DNA of 64,000 nt, taken from the NCBI GenBank assembly GCA_033026295.1, contig CM065175.1, forward strand, positions 20,036,837-20,100,836. The letters are read 5' to 3'. Position 1 is the stretch's first letter; every line of letters starts with the position of its first letter. A program made the translations under genes and the position numbers. The notes below the pieces were generated by a model that saw only the letters and a list, made by a program, of their open reading frames with translations, was not told the DNA's origin and did no database searches. Shown here in pieces: positions 9,563 to 21,244 of the stretch. The stretch comes from Channa striata. Lineage: Eukaryota; Chordata; Actinopteri; Anabantiformes; Channidae.

Positions 9563-12500
9563 CTACAAAGTGAGGAACTTCAGATCAGAGATCTCTACTT
9601 CAGGGGAGCTGCTGCCACTGCAGTCACTGTAAGTATCCCTGCAATTCAAACAAACAGCAGAACATGGCAAGTATTAGTGTAATTATGGAAGCACGGATGG
9701 GTTTAAACAGTCACTATAAACTGTATTAATTTTGTTTTATATCAATATGCATGACCAAATAGAAGAGTAGACACAGTTATGAAACAGAACAGAAATATCC
9801 GTGACTTGTAATTCCAGGGTTCCTACACTTTTTTAAAAAATCTCAAATTAAGCACTTTCAAAGTCAATTTCCAAGCTTTTCCAGCACTTTGCAGCTGTAG
9901 TAAGTTTGATATTTGTACAAAGAGATAAATACTGAAAATAATTATTACTTTTAAAATCATGTTAAAAAAAGACAGCATTCTGATATAAACACCCAAAATT
10001 AATTTTATAATAAAAGAAGAAATTTAAATACACACTGACTTAATGAAAAAGTAAAAAGTAAGAACATTTGTCTTTGTATTGGCAAATCAAAGCTAAACTT
10101 GATTAATAGGACCACCTGTACAATCTAATGCAGTCCAATACACAGACTCTGCAACGAGTTCTTAATTTACAAGCTTATGATTTCTCATTTTTTACTTTCA
10201 AAAAAGGTAATAATTCTACTGTGTATTTTAGTATTGAGGTCATAACTAGTGATTGAGTGTTTCTGGAGAGAATTATAATGTGTGCCACAGAACCACTCCA
10301 CCATCAGCTGTGACCTCAATAATAAAACACACAGAATTATCACTTATGACATTTTAATCCTACAAACTGAAAAACTATAACCACGTAAAAGTAGAATTCA
10401 TGACAGAGTTGCTGCATTGAACTGCATTTGATTGTACAGATGGTCATAATGTTTCGCCACAATCATGTGCATATACAAATAATGAAAAAAAAGGCTCCAA
10501 AACGGCACAAACTACTACCGTCAGAAAAAATGTTGACCTGTTTGCATCTTTGCATATTTCATTTAAGATTTTGTGCTAATGTAAACAAACCCACTTAGCA
10601 TGTGTTCCCACAGAAATGCTAACAGCTTTCCTCAGTCCGCTCGTTATAACATTCAGCTGCAGAACGTTACTATCGTTACCGTTACCATTAAGTAACTGCA
10701 GCTAATCAATAAGCAGGTGAGGTCATAAGTGATATGCAATATTAGCACAGACACACACAAACACACACACACACAGCCACTCTCTGATACTTAGCCCGAG
10801 AATTCGCCACTTAGCATTTAGCACAAACACGTTAACAGTTTCGCGTGACGCTGCTCGGACGTTCCTGAAAACTTCTGAACTCCAACACACCTGGGACTGG
10901 AAAGCGACAGCTGCACGTCTTTTCTGCAGACGGCTACTCGTGCAGCTGCTCCGGCTTTTTATCGCTGCTTTGTGGTTTTTCGTTTTCCATCAAACGTTTT
11001 TATTAAATTCATAAAAACAAACAAAAAAACCTGCGGGTAAGTCGGCGCAGTCCAGTCCGACTCAGTGCGTCGGGGGCGGGGCAGAGTCGCACGTGAAATC
11101 AGACTGACCAATCACAGTGTCAAACAGAGCCAGTTTAGTTTAATTTAGACTAGTTCATTTATCCGACTACTGAGCAAAGTGTCGCACTGCTAGTTCCAAG
11201 CATTTTCAAGTCCTTTATCCAAAATTCAAGCGCCCCAACAAACCGTGAATTCATATTCATAGATGGATTTAATTGTGTATAAAAAAAAACCCCTACCTGA
11301 TCAAAACACACTGAACACTAGACATGAAAATCTAGAGTGGAATGAGTTAATATCCAAGAATGTAAAAAGGCTTGGAGCTAATCCTATGAGCATTTCAACA
11401 GCATTTTGATGTTCCGCCAAATAATATTTGAAGGATAACACGCTGCGGTGTGCAAGCCTACCGTGGGGAGAGACGACAGCCCTTGGTCAGGTAGCTCTGC
11501 AGCTTCCCTGCAGCAGCCAGCAGGAGGCCAAAGTAAGGAGGAGAAGGTTTGATGGGTCTGGACGTGAACTCTGGATGGTACTGAACTCCAACAAAGTAAC
11601 AGTGTTCTGAAACAAAAAGCACAAATGGGCTGGTACAGATACTGACCTTAACTAACTTCATAACCTTATAACCCACAGTATGCATGGATAAACAATTAAT
11701 ACTATAAATAACAAAAAAAGCGAAATCATGCATAGGAGAAAGCTTGTGTTTTTGCACCAGCGTGTGAATACTCGTTTTCAGCAGCCCTATTCACTCACCC
11801 TCCAATTCAACGATCTCCATTCTCTCTCCTTCCACATCTTGACCAGTGAACTGAAGTCCTTTCTCTTCAAAGTGGTGCTTCAACACAGGATTCACCTAAA
11901 ACGAGCAGAGTTTCAGTTGTTTGGGATTGAGGGCTTATTTTCGAACACTTTAAAGCTCGATCTGGATCCAGAGAAGTGAAAAACAGAAATATTAAAAAAC
12001 ACGATGCCCTCAATAAGAAGTGTAAATGTTTTACTGAAAAAAAAAAAAAAACAATTGCATTAATTAAAAATGTTGCTTTTGTTTCTACCTCAAATCTGTG
12101 TCTGTGCCTTTCCTCAACATATTCCACATTTCCGTACAGTTTTCCTGCAACAATGAAACAACAGTCATTAGCAACACAACAGCTGCAAAGACTAAAAGCT
12201 CTTAGCCCATCATTTATATCAGGAGGACACATACTCAGTACACTGGTGCCGGATTTAAAAAGGGTCCGTCTCTTCCCCAACCTCATAGTCCCACCCATCT
12301 GCCCGGGGTTGTGCTCTGGCATGTCAATCACCTGTTGAGATCCAAAGAGGCTGTTAAACCATCTTGGTAAAACACTGCTGATACCAAGTGATGCATCAAC
12401 AAAAACACTCACCACAGGGTGCTCGGTTTCTGGGTCAAATTCTGTGGAGTTGGCATCTGAAAAATAAAGATAAGTGAGACTTATCTAAGCTCAAATCATC

Positions 12501-13400
12501 TCCCCAGTAGGTCTAAGGTTCCTTTATAATTAAATTATAAACAACACAAATTAAAAGTGTTTCTTAGCTCTGCCCCCACCTGAATTTTGCAATTACTCAC
12601 CTGCCCATCCGAGAACATTGCGGGCAAACTCGCACACCGCCAGCTGCATGCCCAAACATACTCCTGCACAAAACAAGACCAGCGGGATTCTTGCATAATG
12701 AGAACTACTTGGAGGAGTCATAAATAAAGACGGAACAAGATCCCCATTGCGCAAATCACTTAAATAGCTAACACTTCAGACTTTGCATTATGATTATACT
12801 GTGCCTACAAAAAATATTTACCTCTCTGTGGACATGTTTTATTAACAACCTCAAAAGCTGTTAAGTTATTTAAGGTCAATTAAGTTTTTTAATCAACAGA
12901 AAAGAGATGCTTCATTGTTCTAGTGAGAACATGCTCTAAAAGTGCATCTACATAAAGTAACTGATTACACAAGCGTGCAGCTCCTTCATGTTGCTATATT
13001 TGGATAGTGAGTCCATTTGAACATTTTATCTCCTTTGTCTTTGGATAGTTGCTGAAACTATCCTGACACACTTTAAGTGGCTTGAATCTCGAGATTGAAC
13101 ACTGGTCATTTGATCTAGCTCTGGCTACATATATTGACATTTTGAAAATCTGGCACAGTGTTTTCTGGTAGACCAACAGATTTGACTTTAGTATTTGCAT
13201 TCTGAGTTTGTTTTTTTGTGTCACAGAAACAGCCGTAATAATGCATAATGATTCCACACAGGTGACAAGCATTAGACCATTTTATGGCCCTTCAAATACT
13301 CTTGACTGCACAAGTGTCCATTTAGTGTTAATGTGGCTAAATGTGTATGTAATGAATTGTATTTTTTATCTAACAAGAACAATCTTCTAAAAATGTAATT

Positions 13401-13442
<42 letters not shown>

Positions 13443-16400
13443 ATGAGATTTTCGGACTGAGCGATAGCGGAAAAATTTTGAATTCTTTTTTTAATAATAT
13501 TGCAATGTAATTTTCTTTCATTAGTTTCTTTTCTTTTATATTCCTCAATGGAAATGAGATATGATAAAAAAGGAAAAACAAACAGAATCCCATCATTATA
13601 TAAACTACTTTCTTGGATGTGCACATTTGATTGCACAAACATGCATTAGAAAACACCATCAGCCATTCTGTTCTTAATTAGTCTGCTTTTATATTTTTTA
13701 ATACCAAGTCTTTTTCTCTCTCCCGCCCTCCAACTCCCTCGATGCCTCACACACAGTTTGCAGGCGTTTCCATAACTGAAAATATCAACTAGCAGCAAGA
13801 TACAAACAGTAATCAAGATTCAAGCTGACTAGCTCCTCTCTCACACTGTCAGTAATCTTCAAGAGAAGACAGACAGGAAACTTTGACAATGATCTACACT
13901 AAGTTTTGTCCAACTTTGTATGTAGTGATGCTCTCACAAACGTCACTCACTGATGCCTGTCAGGTGATTCTAGTCTCAGCTGACCCAGTGTTGGAGGGTC
14001 AGCTCAGTTTGGAGGTTGGACCGGCACACCTGCTTTTAATTGTCATCTATGAAATTTGTTGGGTGACCTTGTGTGGCTGCTTCCCTAAACAGACACATTC
14101 AGCATAACCTTGGTACCTGCCGTATATTCTCTCATTTAAATTCAGAATATGTCCAAAGGGCCAGTGTGACTTCACCGTTCATGGTCTCATTGACACTGAG
14201 ATGTGCCTCTGTAGGGGTCATTTTCACTACGGTTAGAAGCACTGCAGTTAAACCCGTTTGGGTCTTAAACTTTCTTCATTCACTCTCACTCACTTCTTCT
14301 GCAGACGAAGAATGAGCAGATCTCTGCAACTGAAGTCTGCATAACACTTCTCTTATTATTGTAGCGTAACAAACATTTTAATTGCAGCTCTTTGAAAATT
14401 GCGTTCTGTTTAAATTGCAATATTGACTAAAAACACAGATTAATTGTTAAACCCTAGTATGTTTTCACTTTCCCTTTTCTGTTGTGAGTGTCAGAAATGG
14501 AGCACTGTTTCAACTGTTAAACTGTCTTCATAAAAACAGTAAAACAAGACAAAGGCCAACACAGCAAATGCTTTTTAAAGACCTTGCAGCTGTTAATAAT
14601 TTTGTTTTATTCAAAAACACTGAGCTTGAAATGCAAATATGACTCGGGATACTGCATTATTACATTATTACATAAATGTTAAACATCACTCAACACACAA
14701 AAAGAACAATGTGTTTTATGTGTTGGCTTCATCCTTATCTCACAGCATGGGATCTATCATATCTAAAGTAAAGGGTTAGATTGAAAATTTAAGACAATGT
14801 AGTTCTTACCCAGAAAAGGCTTTTTCTGTTTCCTCGCCCAGTTAATGGCATGAATTTTGCCTTCTGTTCCTCTTGACACCAAACCCTCCAGGTACCAACA
14901 CTCCACTGTGGAGAGACAGAAAGAAAGGTTCCTGAGTTCATCAATGATGTCGACCCAGTGTTCTTTTGATGGGGGGACAATGACCCCCCCAATATAAATA
15001 CCTGTATAAAGATATTCTGGGGCTCGAATTTTAAATTTTGTACAAGGCCTTCACAACTCCAAAGACATCTACTGCAAAACAAAGAAGTAATAGCTGTCAC
15101 AGAATAGCGGAATACTTATTGTGTGGGACTTATTGTGACATACAATAATTAAAAACAAATCAACACACGGCGTCTTTCTCCATAGATTTAAAACGACATC
15201 ATCCAAAAGCGTGTTTCTCTATTGAAACTAAATGTTATGAACTCCCACTTGGTAGACATACAAAAGTCTGGTCACCAACACCACCGGTTACTGATCGGTA
15301 TAAATAACTACCGACAGTTACGACTGGACATGACAGCACTCCACTGCCATCATGTGGCAATAGTAATATTCATAGGTAATACATTTAAAGGATCATCACA
15401 TTTACTGACAGCTGTGTTTTCCCAGGGTCTACTCACTCAGAACTGCAGAGCTTTTGCCAGGCCTCGTGATATTTCACTGGCTCAGCCTGCAGAGTAGTCG
15501 TCTCTAGGTCTGCAGAATCTATGTACTACGATAACAGCAAACAAAGCATTTGGAAGAAGATTAGTCAGTGTCGTCAGGCAAATAAATGTAAATACAGGCT
15601 TGGAAGGGATTCTTGCAGTTCTTCAAGTGTTACATAACAACAGTAAATAAAACTCATAACCGCATGCATCTTTCCATACCTTGACTTCTAGTTTGTGATT
15701 AATAGCAAGAGCTGAGTGCTCTAAGGCCTTAATAACTGAGGTGTAGGAGTCAGATAACTTTGTGTACTTTCCCACCAGTGCGATGGAAACATGCTCCAGG
15801 AGACGGTCGGATCTGAGAAGAAAGGAAGACAATTAAAAGAACAGACCCAGAGCATTTTTAATCATCGCATCACAATTACTCAAACGCTGAACTGTTTCAA
15901 ACAACAATATTCAATAGATTTTTTCCCTCCATCTATAATAATCAGAGGAGTATCTGTTTACACCAACGGTTCAATATTTGAAATGTAAATAAATTGTGAC
16001 TATATCTTGATTTTTTTTTTTAGTGACACAAAAAGTCAGATTCTGAGACATATTTCCTTACCTGTCAGCCATCTCCTTCCACTTTGTGAGCATCCTTGTG
16101 GGCCTCATCTCTACAGGCAGGCTAAGCCTCTGACACAGGTAGCTCACGACACCCTGGTCCTCCAGCAGCAGGGGAACTTTGTAGACTGAGGATACATCAG
16201 GGACACAGATCACCTGAAACACAGTATGTCAGTTGTTACTCACGGTAATATCCACATTTTTACATTGTCTAAACATTTGATGACGTATGTTTCATTAATA
16301 AATGGGTCAAAAACATTTTCAGAAAATTACTAAACATTAAAAAGTATTTAGCAGTTGAGTTTTGGTGGATCTTTGATTTCTTCATTAAATTTCTTAAGCT

Positions 16401-19400
16401 TTAAAATTTGAATTTCTCAATATATTCTGAATGTTTATATATAGTGGACAGTGAAACGATCTCTATTCTTGTTGCTTTTATATCCCAACATAAACTGATC
16501 AAGGAATAACCCAGTTCACATATCGGATAATGATTTTATTAAATATTAGCTAACTTATTTGATAATGATACAGTCTTTGTTTTAAAACCTTATGCCCTTT
16601 GTATTTCAAATTATTTTCATCACACCACAACTACATATGTGAGGAACTGCACTAGTTCTTAATTTACTCAATGTTGGTAATGTGCTCAACAGACGATCAG
16701 CAGCGATACTGTTCACTGTAGGAAGAAAAACTGAACACTTCACCTGTGTGGGCTCCACATGACAAAACATGGAGATTTTTTCCTTGACAGATGTTTCTAG
16801 GGGTGTTGTACAGCGGCACATAATCTGACAAACAAAGAAATAGATAAATAAAAACTGAAATAGTTTTCAAAACTTGTATTCTGTCATATCGTATCAGGGG
16901 AATATGAAATAAATGCTTAACAAATATTGATTTAGCTACACACATATGGAAAAGTGGCAGGAGTTGTTTATAGAAAATGTGAAGTCAATGTCACACTCAA
17001 CTGTTGGAGACGCCGTAACCATCTTTCTCTTGTCTTTTTGTAAGTGAGTTAGAAGAGGTTTTCTGATTTCTATCATGATTGTGAAAAGCCACAGTAGGTC
17101 AGTGCTGCTGCAAAAGTAGGTCAGACCTTTGCAAGTAGGACTGAATTAAAGTTTGCAGATCTTGCACCAAGCCACAGAAAAACTATTCAAGCATTTTTTG
17201 ATATTTGCTTAGCCAAATACTGTTGCTTGCATTTGTGATTAAATTTAAAGTCCGTTTTCTTCCTCCTCTTCTTCCTCCTCCAACCCATCTCCATCAAATT
17301 TAAACAACCTAAAAGATATGCATGTAACCCTTTCTAATTAATCCAGACTACATACCGTATTTTCCAGACTATAAGCCGCTACTTTTTTCCGACGTTTTGA
17401 ACCATGCGGCTTTTACAGAGATGCGGCTTTTCTATGAATTTTTCTGCAGCCCTCAGATGGGCGCTGTAGATGGAAGTCAGTGCAAACAAAAAGCGCCAGT
17501 TTTTATTCTTAGTCAAGTGCACAAACAAAAAGCTTTTAAATTTACAGGCACCATTCAGGTTCAGGTGTATGAATAAACACTTAAATTTGTAAATATCTTA
17601 TTTCTCAGCCTGCGCTCTTATAGTCCGATCACGGTTTATATGTGACAAAATATATATTTCTTTTAAATTTTACGGCTTAAATTTAGATGAGCTCTATATG
17701 AAAATAAGATGCACATGCATTCCCAAACAGTTGACCATTGTGACATGACTTCATATTCTCTATAGATATTGTGCAGGAAGGAACTTAATTGTTAATGTGA
17801 CTCACCAAATCTGGACACAAGCCCAGGCCTCTGAGCTCTCTGACACTGTTCTGTGTTGGTTTGGTTTTCTGCTCTCCTGTAGTATTGGGCTGCAGACACA
17901 AATGCAAATTCACCTCATAATTGTAGCATATGTATGTAAATTTATGGTACTTTTTTCCTCGCCATTTCATTCCTCCAATCGAAAACCCAGCACAAAAACA
18001 GGCATTTTAATATATGAAGCAAAACAGTTGAAAACAATAACGTAGATATTGCAAATAAAAAGCTCTCCGCGTGTTATTCAGAGATGATTACAGCAGCGTA
18101 TCGTACCTGTGGTATCAAGCTCACATGGATGTTGCAGAAATTTTCCCTCTTCACCTTGAACTGGAATTGCCTGAAGGCCTCCACAAAGGGCATGCTCTCA
18201 ATGTCCCCCACTGTCCCTCCCAGCTGTTGACACAAAACACCAGCTTAGGACACAGAACTGCATACATGAACACACTGGATGGCTGACACAAGCTCGGAAA
18301 ATACAGAACGTCATCGGCTGCACTGAGCCTATAACACTGTCAGGGCTGCTTTTGATGAATGCTGCATGAAAAGAACTGCTGGGGGCAGAGTAATCATTTT
18401 ACTTGTTTTATGAGGATTTGGCAGTTTTCAGCTGAAACTGTACTGAAGATTAAACACTTCTGCAGTACAGATTGTCAAACAGACGCATGATTTAAACCAC
18501 TGAGATTAGTTTTTTTGCTTTTTGACTAAGTTAAACACGCTGTATGCTTTCCCTCACATGACATCAAACAGAGGCAGGCTTACACAAGAGGATAATTTCA
18601 CAGACTCACCTCAACAAACTCATTTTTAAACCCATCAATTTTTCATTTTTTCAAAATAACATTTTTCTGCTCCGCTGACGCGCTCATTCATGTAGGTTCA
18701 GCAATTTCTCCTCATTGCCAATATTTTCCATTGCTTGAGGCATCATGCTTGAATTCATTTCTGATAAAAAAAAAAAAAACCTCCACAATTTCTCATGCAT
18801 GCAGTAGAATAACTGGTCACAAATCATTGGCGAGTGGTACACGGGAGTTGCTGGAATATGGAACTTCTGATTTGACAAATAGCTTTTCAGTGCCCTTTTG
18901 CTTGGCCAGCAACATCAGCTACATAAATCCTCGCTTGCTGAGAACATCTTTACCTCTATGACACAAACTTCAGGCTCCATGTTGTCATTGTCCACTGAAA
19001 TCTTGGCTTGCGTCATTACCCACTCCTGGATGGCATCTGTGATGTGAGGCACCACTGAAAAACAGGTAAATGCAATTAAAACAGAAAAAGTTAACTGCCA
19101 GAATTGCATGACTCTTTGTCCTTAAAATAAATGAATATAAATATGAATATTAAAAACAAACACACAATAGAGTGTTGTGTTTTTCGTAAACAGAAACAAG
19201 AATAACCTGTAATGATGTTTCTGTCTATGCAATCACCCGTCAAAAACACATAAAGGAGTTTTATCCAATAACCCCCAAACCAAACATGTTAGCTTTTAAC
19301 CTTGTACGGTCTTGCCGAGGTAGTCTCCTCTCCTTTCCTTGTTGATTACAGACTGGTAGATCTTTCCGGTGGTGAGGTTGTTGTTTTTGGTAAGACGGAT

Positions 19401-19818
19401 GTCGAGGAAACGCTCATAGTTCCCCAAGTCCAGGTCCACCTCCCCACCATCGTCAAGGACGTATACCTCACCTAGGCAAGGCAGACGTCGCATAAAGTTA
19501 TTGATTCAGCAGATCCAAAGGCAGTAAAAGGCTGTACCTCTCAGCTGAGAGTTCCCACACTGCATCCTTGTAAATATTAACTCATTCACACACAAAACAT
19601 AAACAGCGGATGATACAAAGACAATAAAAAAAAAAACACATCAATTACTCACCATGTTCATAAGGTGAAAAGGTGCCGGCATCAATATTGATATATGGGT
19701 CGATTTTGATGGCTGTAACATGAAGGCCACAGGACTTGAGGATTGTTCCCACGCTGCTGGCAATGATGCCCTTACCGATACCAGATATGACACCACCCGT
19801 AACCAAGATGTACTTCAT
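9563..19818 (-). CDS. ctps1: CTP synthase 1, 17 coding exons, one-base frameshift in exon 10
   Basis: CTP synthase makes CTP from UTP, ATP and glutamine in the cytosol, the last step of de novo pyrimidine nucleotide synthesis. Minus-strand coding exons: 19818-19653, 19471-19301, 19054-18954, 18223-18107, 17889-17806, 16824-16744, 16213-16062, 15812-15680, 15525-15437, 14905-14810, 12663-12601, 12456-12413, 12331-12235, 12144-12089, 11895-11799, 11606-11462, 9638-9563. All introns are GT-AG. Apart from one extra base in exon 10 the phases agree throughout and give 588 residues (human CTPS1 has 591). The N-terminal synthase domain starts MKYILVTGGVISGIGKG. The glutaminase domain holds Cys399 in VCLGMQ, and His526 and Glu528 in QYHPE. 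His355 and Trp358, known from human CTPS1 filament contacts, are present. As written, the frame shifts after Val375 and stops after residue 385, removing the glutaminase site. It could be an assembly error, a null allele or a young pseudogene. Confidence 0.95.
10208..10343. repeat. Long imperfect inverted repeat (hairpin)
   Basis: The arm at 10208-10250 (starting GTAATAATTCTACTGTGT) is matched by the reverse complement of 10306-10343 (starting GTGATAATTCTGTGTGTT). Both share TATTGAGGTCA-type cores. The arms are about 40 bases with a loop of about 55, including a three-base gap. It lies in the last ctps1 intron inside the probable transposon. Confidence 0.75.
10748..10776. repeat. (AC)n microsatellite, interrupted
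   Basis: AC dinucleotide run with one AAAC interruption, at the left edge of the CpG-rich segment in the last ctps1 intron. Confidence 0.85.
10780..11110. promoter_or_regulatory. CpG-rich, promoter-like segment inside ctps1 intron 16
   Basis: This stretch has many CpG dinucleotides in otherwise AT-rich intron DNA. It contains a GC box (GGGGGCGGGG near 11074), a CCAAT motif (ACCAATCAC near 11108) and CAGCTG E-boxes. On the plus strand a consensus donor (CTGCGG then GTAAGT) lies near 11037. On the minus strand TCCCAG then GTGTGT near 10890 is another possible donor. It could be a promoter for an antisense or internal transcript, an upstream exon of rab42, or the core of the surrounding repeat. 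No open frame supports a protein. Confidence 0.4.
12799..13100. mobile_element. Degenerate DNA-transposon fragment (Tc1-like end)
   Basis: The fragment begins TACTGTGCCTACAAAAAATA, a form of the terminal sequence shared by a common group of fish Tc1-like elements. It lies in ctps1 intron 10. I see no transposase frame, and the right boundary is a guess. A related end in the opposite direction closes the fragment at 53712. Confidence 0.4.
13404..13442. repeat. (AC)n followed by (AT)n microsatellite
   Basis: A pure AC run of about 33 bases passes into a short TA run, in ctps1 intron 10. It accounts for the Cys-Val repeats of the minus-strand open frames over it. Confidence 0.95.
14873..14875 (-). 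other. ctps1: Single-base insertion breaking ctps1 exon 10
   Basis: Exon 10 is 96 bases, whereas its splice phases and the known protein require 95. The codons after GGT GTC should read AGA GGA ACA GAA (RGTE), but the DNA reads CAAGAGG where CAGAGG is expected. One extra A (T on the plus strand at 14873-14874) moves the frame to KRNRRQNSCH and then TAA. The rest of exon 10 reads correctly in the other frame, up to KQKKPFL. The site is not in a long homopolymer. Confidence 0.85.
17354..17635. mobile_element. 282-bp element with terminal inverted repeats (MITE)
   Basis: The left end ACCGTATTTTCCAGACTATA and the reverse complement of the right end (ACCGTGATCGGACTATAAGA) form imperfect terminal inverted repeats of about 25 bases. 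The interior repeats GCGGCTTTT phrases and has no coding frame. The ACTATAAGCCGC type of end is one I recognise from many fish genomes. It sits in ctps1 intron 5, between the exons at 17806 and 16824, and does not touch splice sites. Confidence 0.7.
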
Positions 19819-19832
19819 GTTGATATGCGAAG

Positions 19833-20930
19833 ACTAAATACACACACCAATAAATAAAAAAAAGACATAGACTTTATTAAATCACCTGCAGAAATACTTT
19901 GCATTGTCCATACAAGAATATGAGCTGATGCATTGTATCACATGAGCCGTGCATGTCTGCTATTATTCAAATTGACAAACATTAAATGTCAGCATCTCTT
20001 TGATTTAGGAGTCTATTAATTATAACACAGAAAACTTGATTTACATATAGAAGCATTTTACATAATATTACTGATCTGTTTAACTCACGCATCAATGTAA
20101 CAAAGGCAGAAAACATCAGCCAATATGCTGGAGGGTGAGACTCATATTAAAAAATTATGTGTATTAAATTTCAGGGTGGAGCTACTTAACCATTTGTTTA
20201 CATGTGGATCTCATATATTATAGTTTTATTTGAACTAGAAAATGATTAAATGGATCCAGTGACTTCGATAAAAAGTAACACTCTAACTGAAAGTGAGTTT
20301 AAAGCTGTTCATAACTTTAAATTATTAGAATTTAACAGCCATGTTATGGGAAAGTAAATGGCGGGAATAACTGCCAGAACAGGCGCGGTGATTAACGACT
20401 TTTCTAGGTTATTTCAATTTTCAAAATATGATGCCAGAGTTAGAACCAACATGTATTGACACAGAATTATTTGATGAAGTTTAACTTGCTTTGTTGGCTC
20501 CTCATTTAACATCACGACACAAATAGTTTAGGTCATTTAGTAAACAATATGGATGTAAAATGATAAACAAACAGTTTATTAAAGTGTTCGCTTTAACTGT
20601 GGCTCATTTCCACCGAGCTGTATTATGAATATTACATTTTTCCTGTATCACACTACATGGCCACCACCACCAAACCCGCTCACACTCATCTCACAAATAA
20701 CACTGCTCTTCATGCCTGTGCTGACAGCTGATCTTTACCTTATGAATTTTAATAATCGTCCTGCTTACCGAGTGCGGGGCTCGACGTGAAGACACGTGTG
20801 AGAGAAACTGGACCGTCCACAGAAGAACAACATGTTAACTTCCGCCTCAAGGAATCCACTGGGGCTTTTTACCCTCGTCGCGGCCTTGCAGGCTTGAAGT
20901 TAGCCAGCGTCCAGCGCCGATCAGCCAATC
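19833..20930 (-). promoter_or_regulatory. ctps1: Probable ctps1 non-coding first exon and CpG promoter
   Basis: Upstream of the start codon a splice acceptor (TATTTAG, exon from 19833) suggests that the 5' untranslated region is split. A consensus donor (ACTCG then GTAAGC) on the minus strand places the end of exon 1 at 20769. The region from about 20770 to 21000 is CpG-rich, contains an ETS-like ACTTCCG on the plus strand near 20838 and a CCAAT box at 20925-20929. This is the likely promoter; the exact start of transcription is not visible. Confidence 0.6.
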
Positions 20931-21224
20931 GCGTGGAGGATTTCAGCGGTAGGTTGCGCTGACACTCTGTCTGAGAGGAGAAACCGCGGGAAACAAATTA
21001 CCAACACGTCACGTATGTCGTCATATTCAAAGGAGCGAATTAAGGATTTCAAGGTCAACGTATGTGCAACTTTCTCTTGGAAAAACAGTGAAAGTCTTTA
21101 AAAATCATTTAAACATGTTTATTCAAACTAACCACTTAAATCACGTTGTATTGGGTTGTGACCACGTTTTTTTATGAGCAGTTGTTGGGGATAAAATAAG
21201 ATATATTGGCTCATTACTAATTGT

Positions 21225-21244
21225 TATATATATATATATATATA
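21225..21244. repeat. (TA)10 microsatellite
   Basis: Pure TA run of twenty bases upstream of the ctps1 promoter region. Confidence 0.95.

Larger units (their letters stand above)
9815..11250. mobile_element. Probable non-autonomous hAT-like element in the last ctps1 intron
   Basis: The left edge starts CAGGGTTCCTACAC and runs into AAGCACTTTC and TTCCAGCACTTTGCAG phrases that I recognise from a widespread teleost DNA-transposon end. At about 11190-11250 related phrases return (CCAAGCATTTTCAAGTCC, AAAATTCAAGCGCC), as expected near the other end, but the terminal bases are not recognisable. No transposase frame lies between. The family name and right boundary are inference; two independent fragments are also possible. 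Confidence 0.4.

Noticed and set aside
11867..12415. 182-codon minus-strand frame as a separate gene
   Set aside because: It contains ctps1 exon 13 plus intron read-through, so it belongs to ctps1.
13370..13659. Minus-strand frames with Cys-Val repeats
   Set aside because: They are translations of the AC microsatellite at 13404-13436.
14810..14905. Exon 10 frameshift explained by an alternative splice site
   Set aside because: The one-base surplus lies between two conserved coding blocks within the exon, and shifting either GT-AG boundary would not restore the frame without losing conserved residues.
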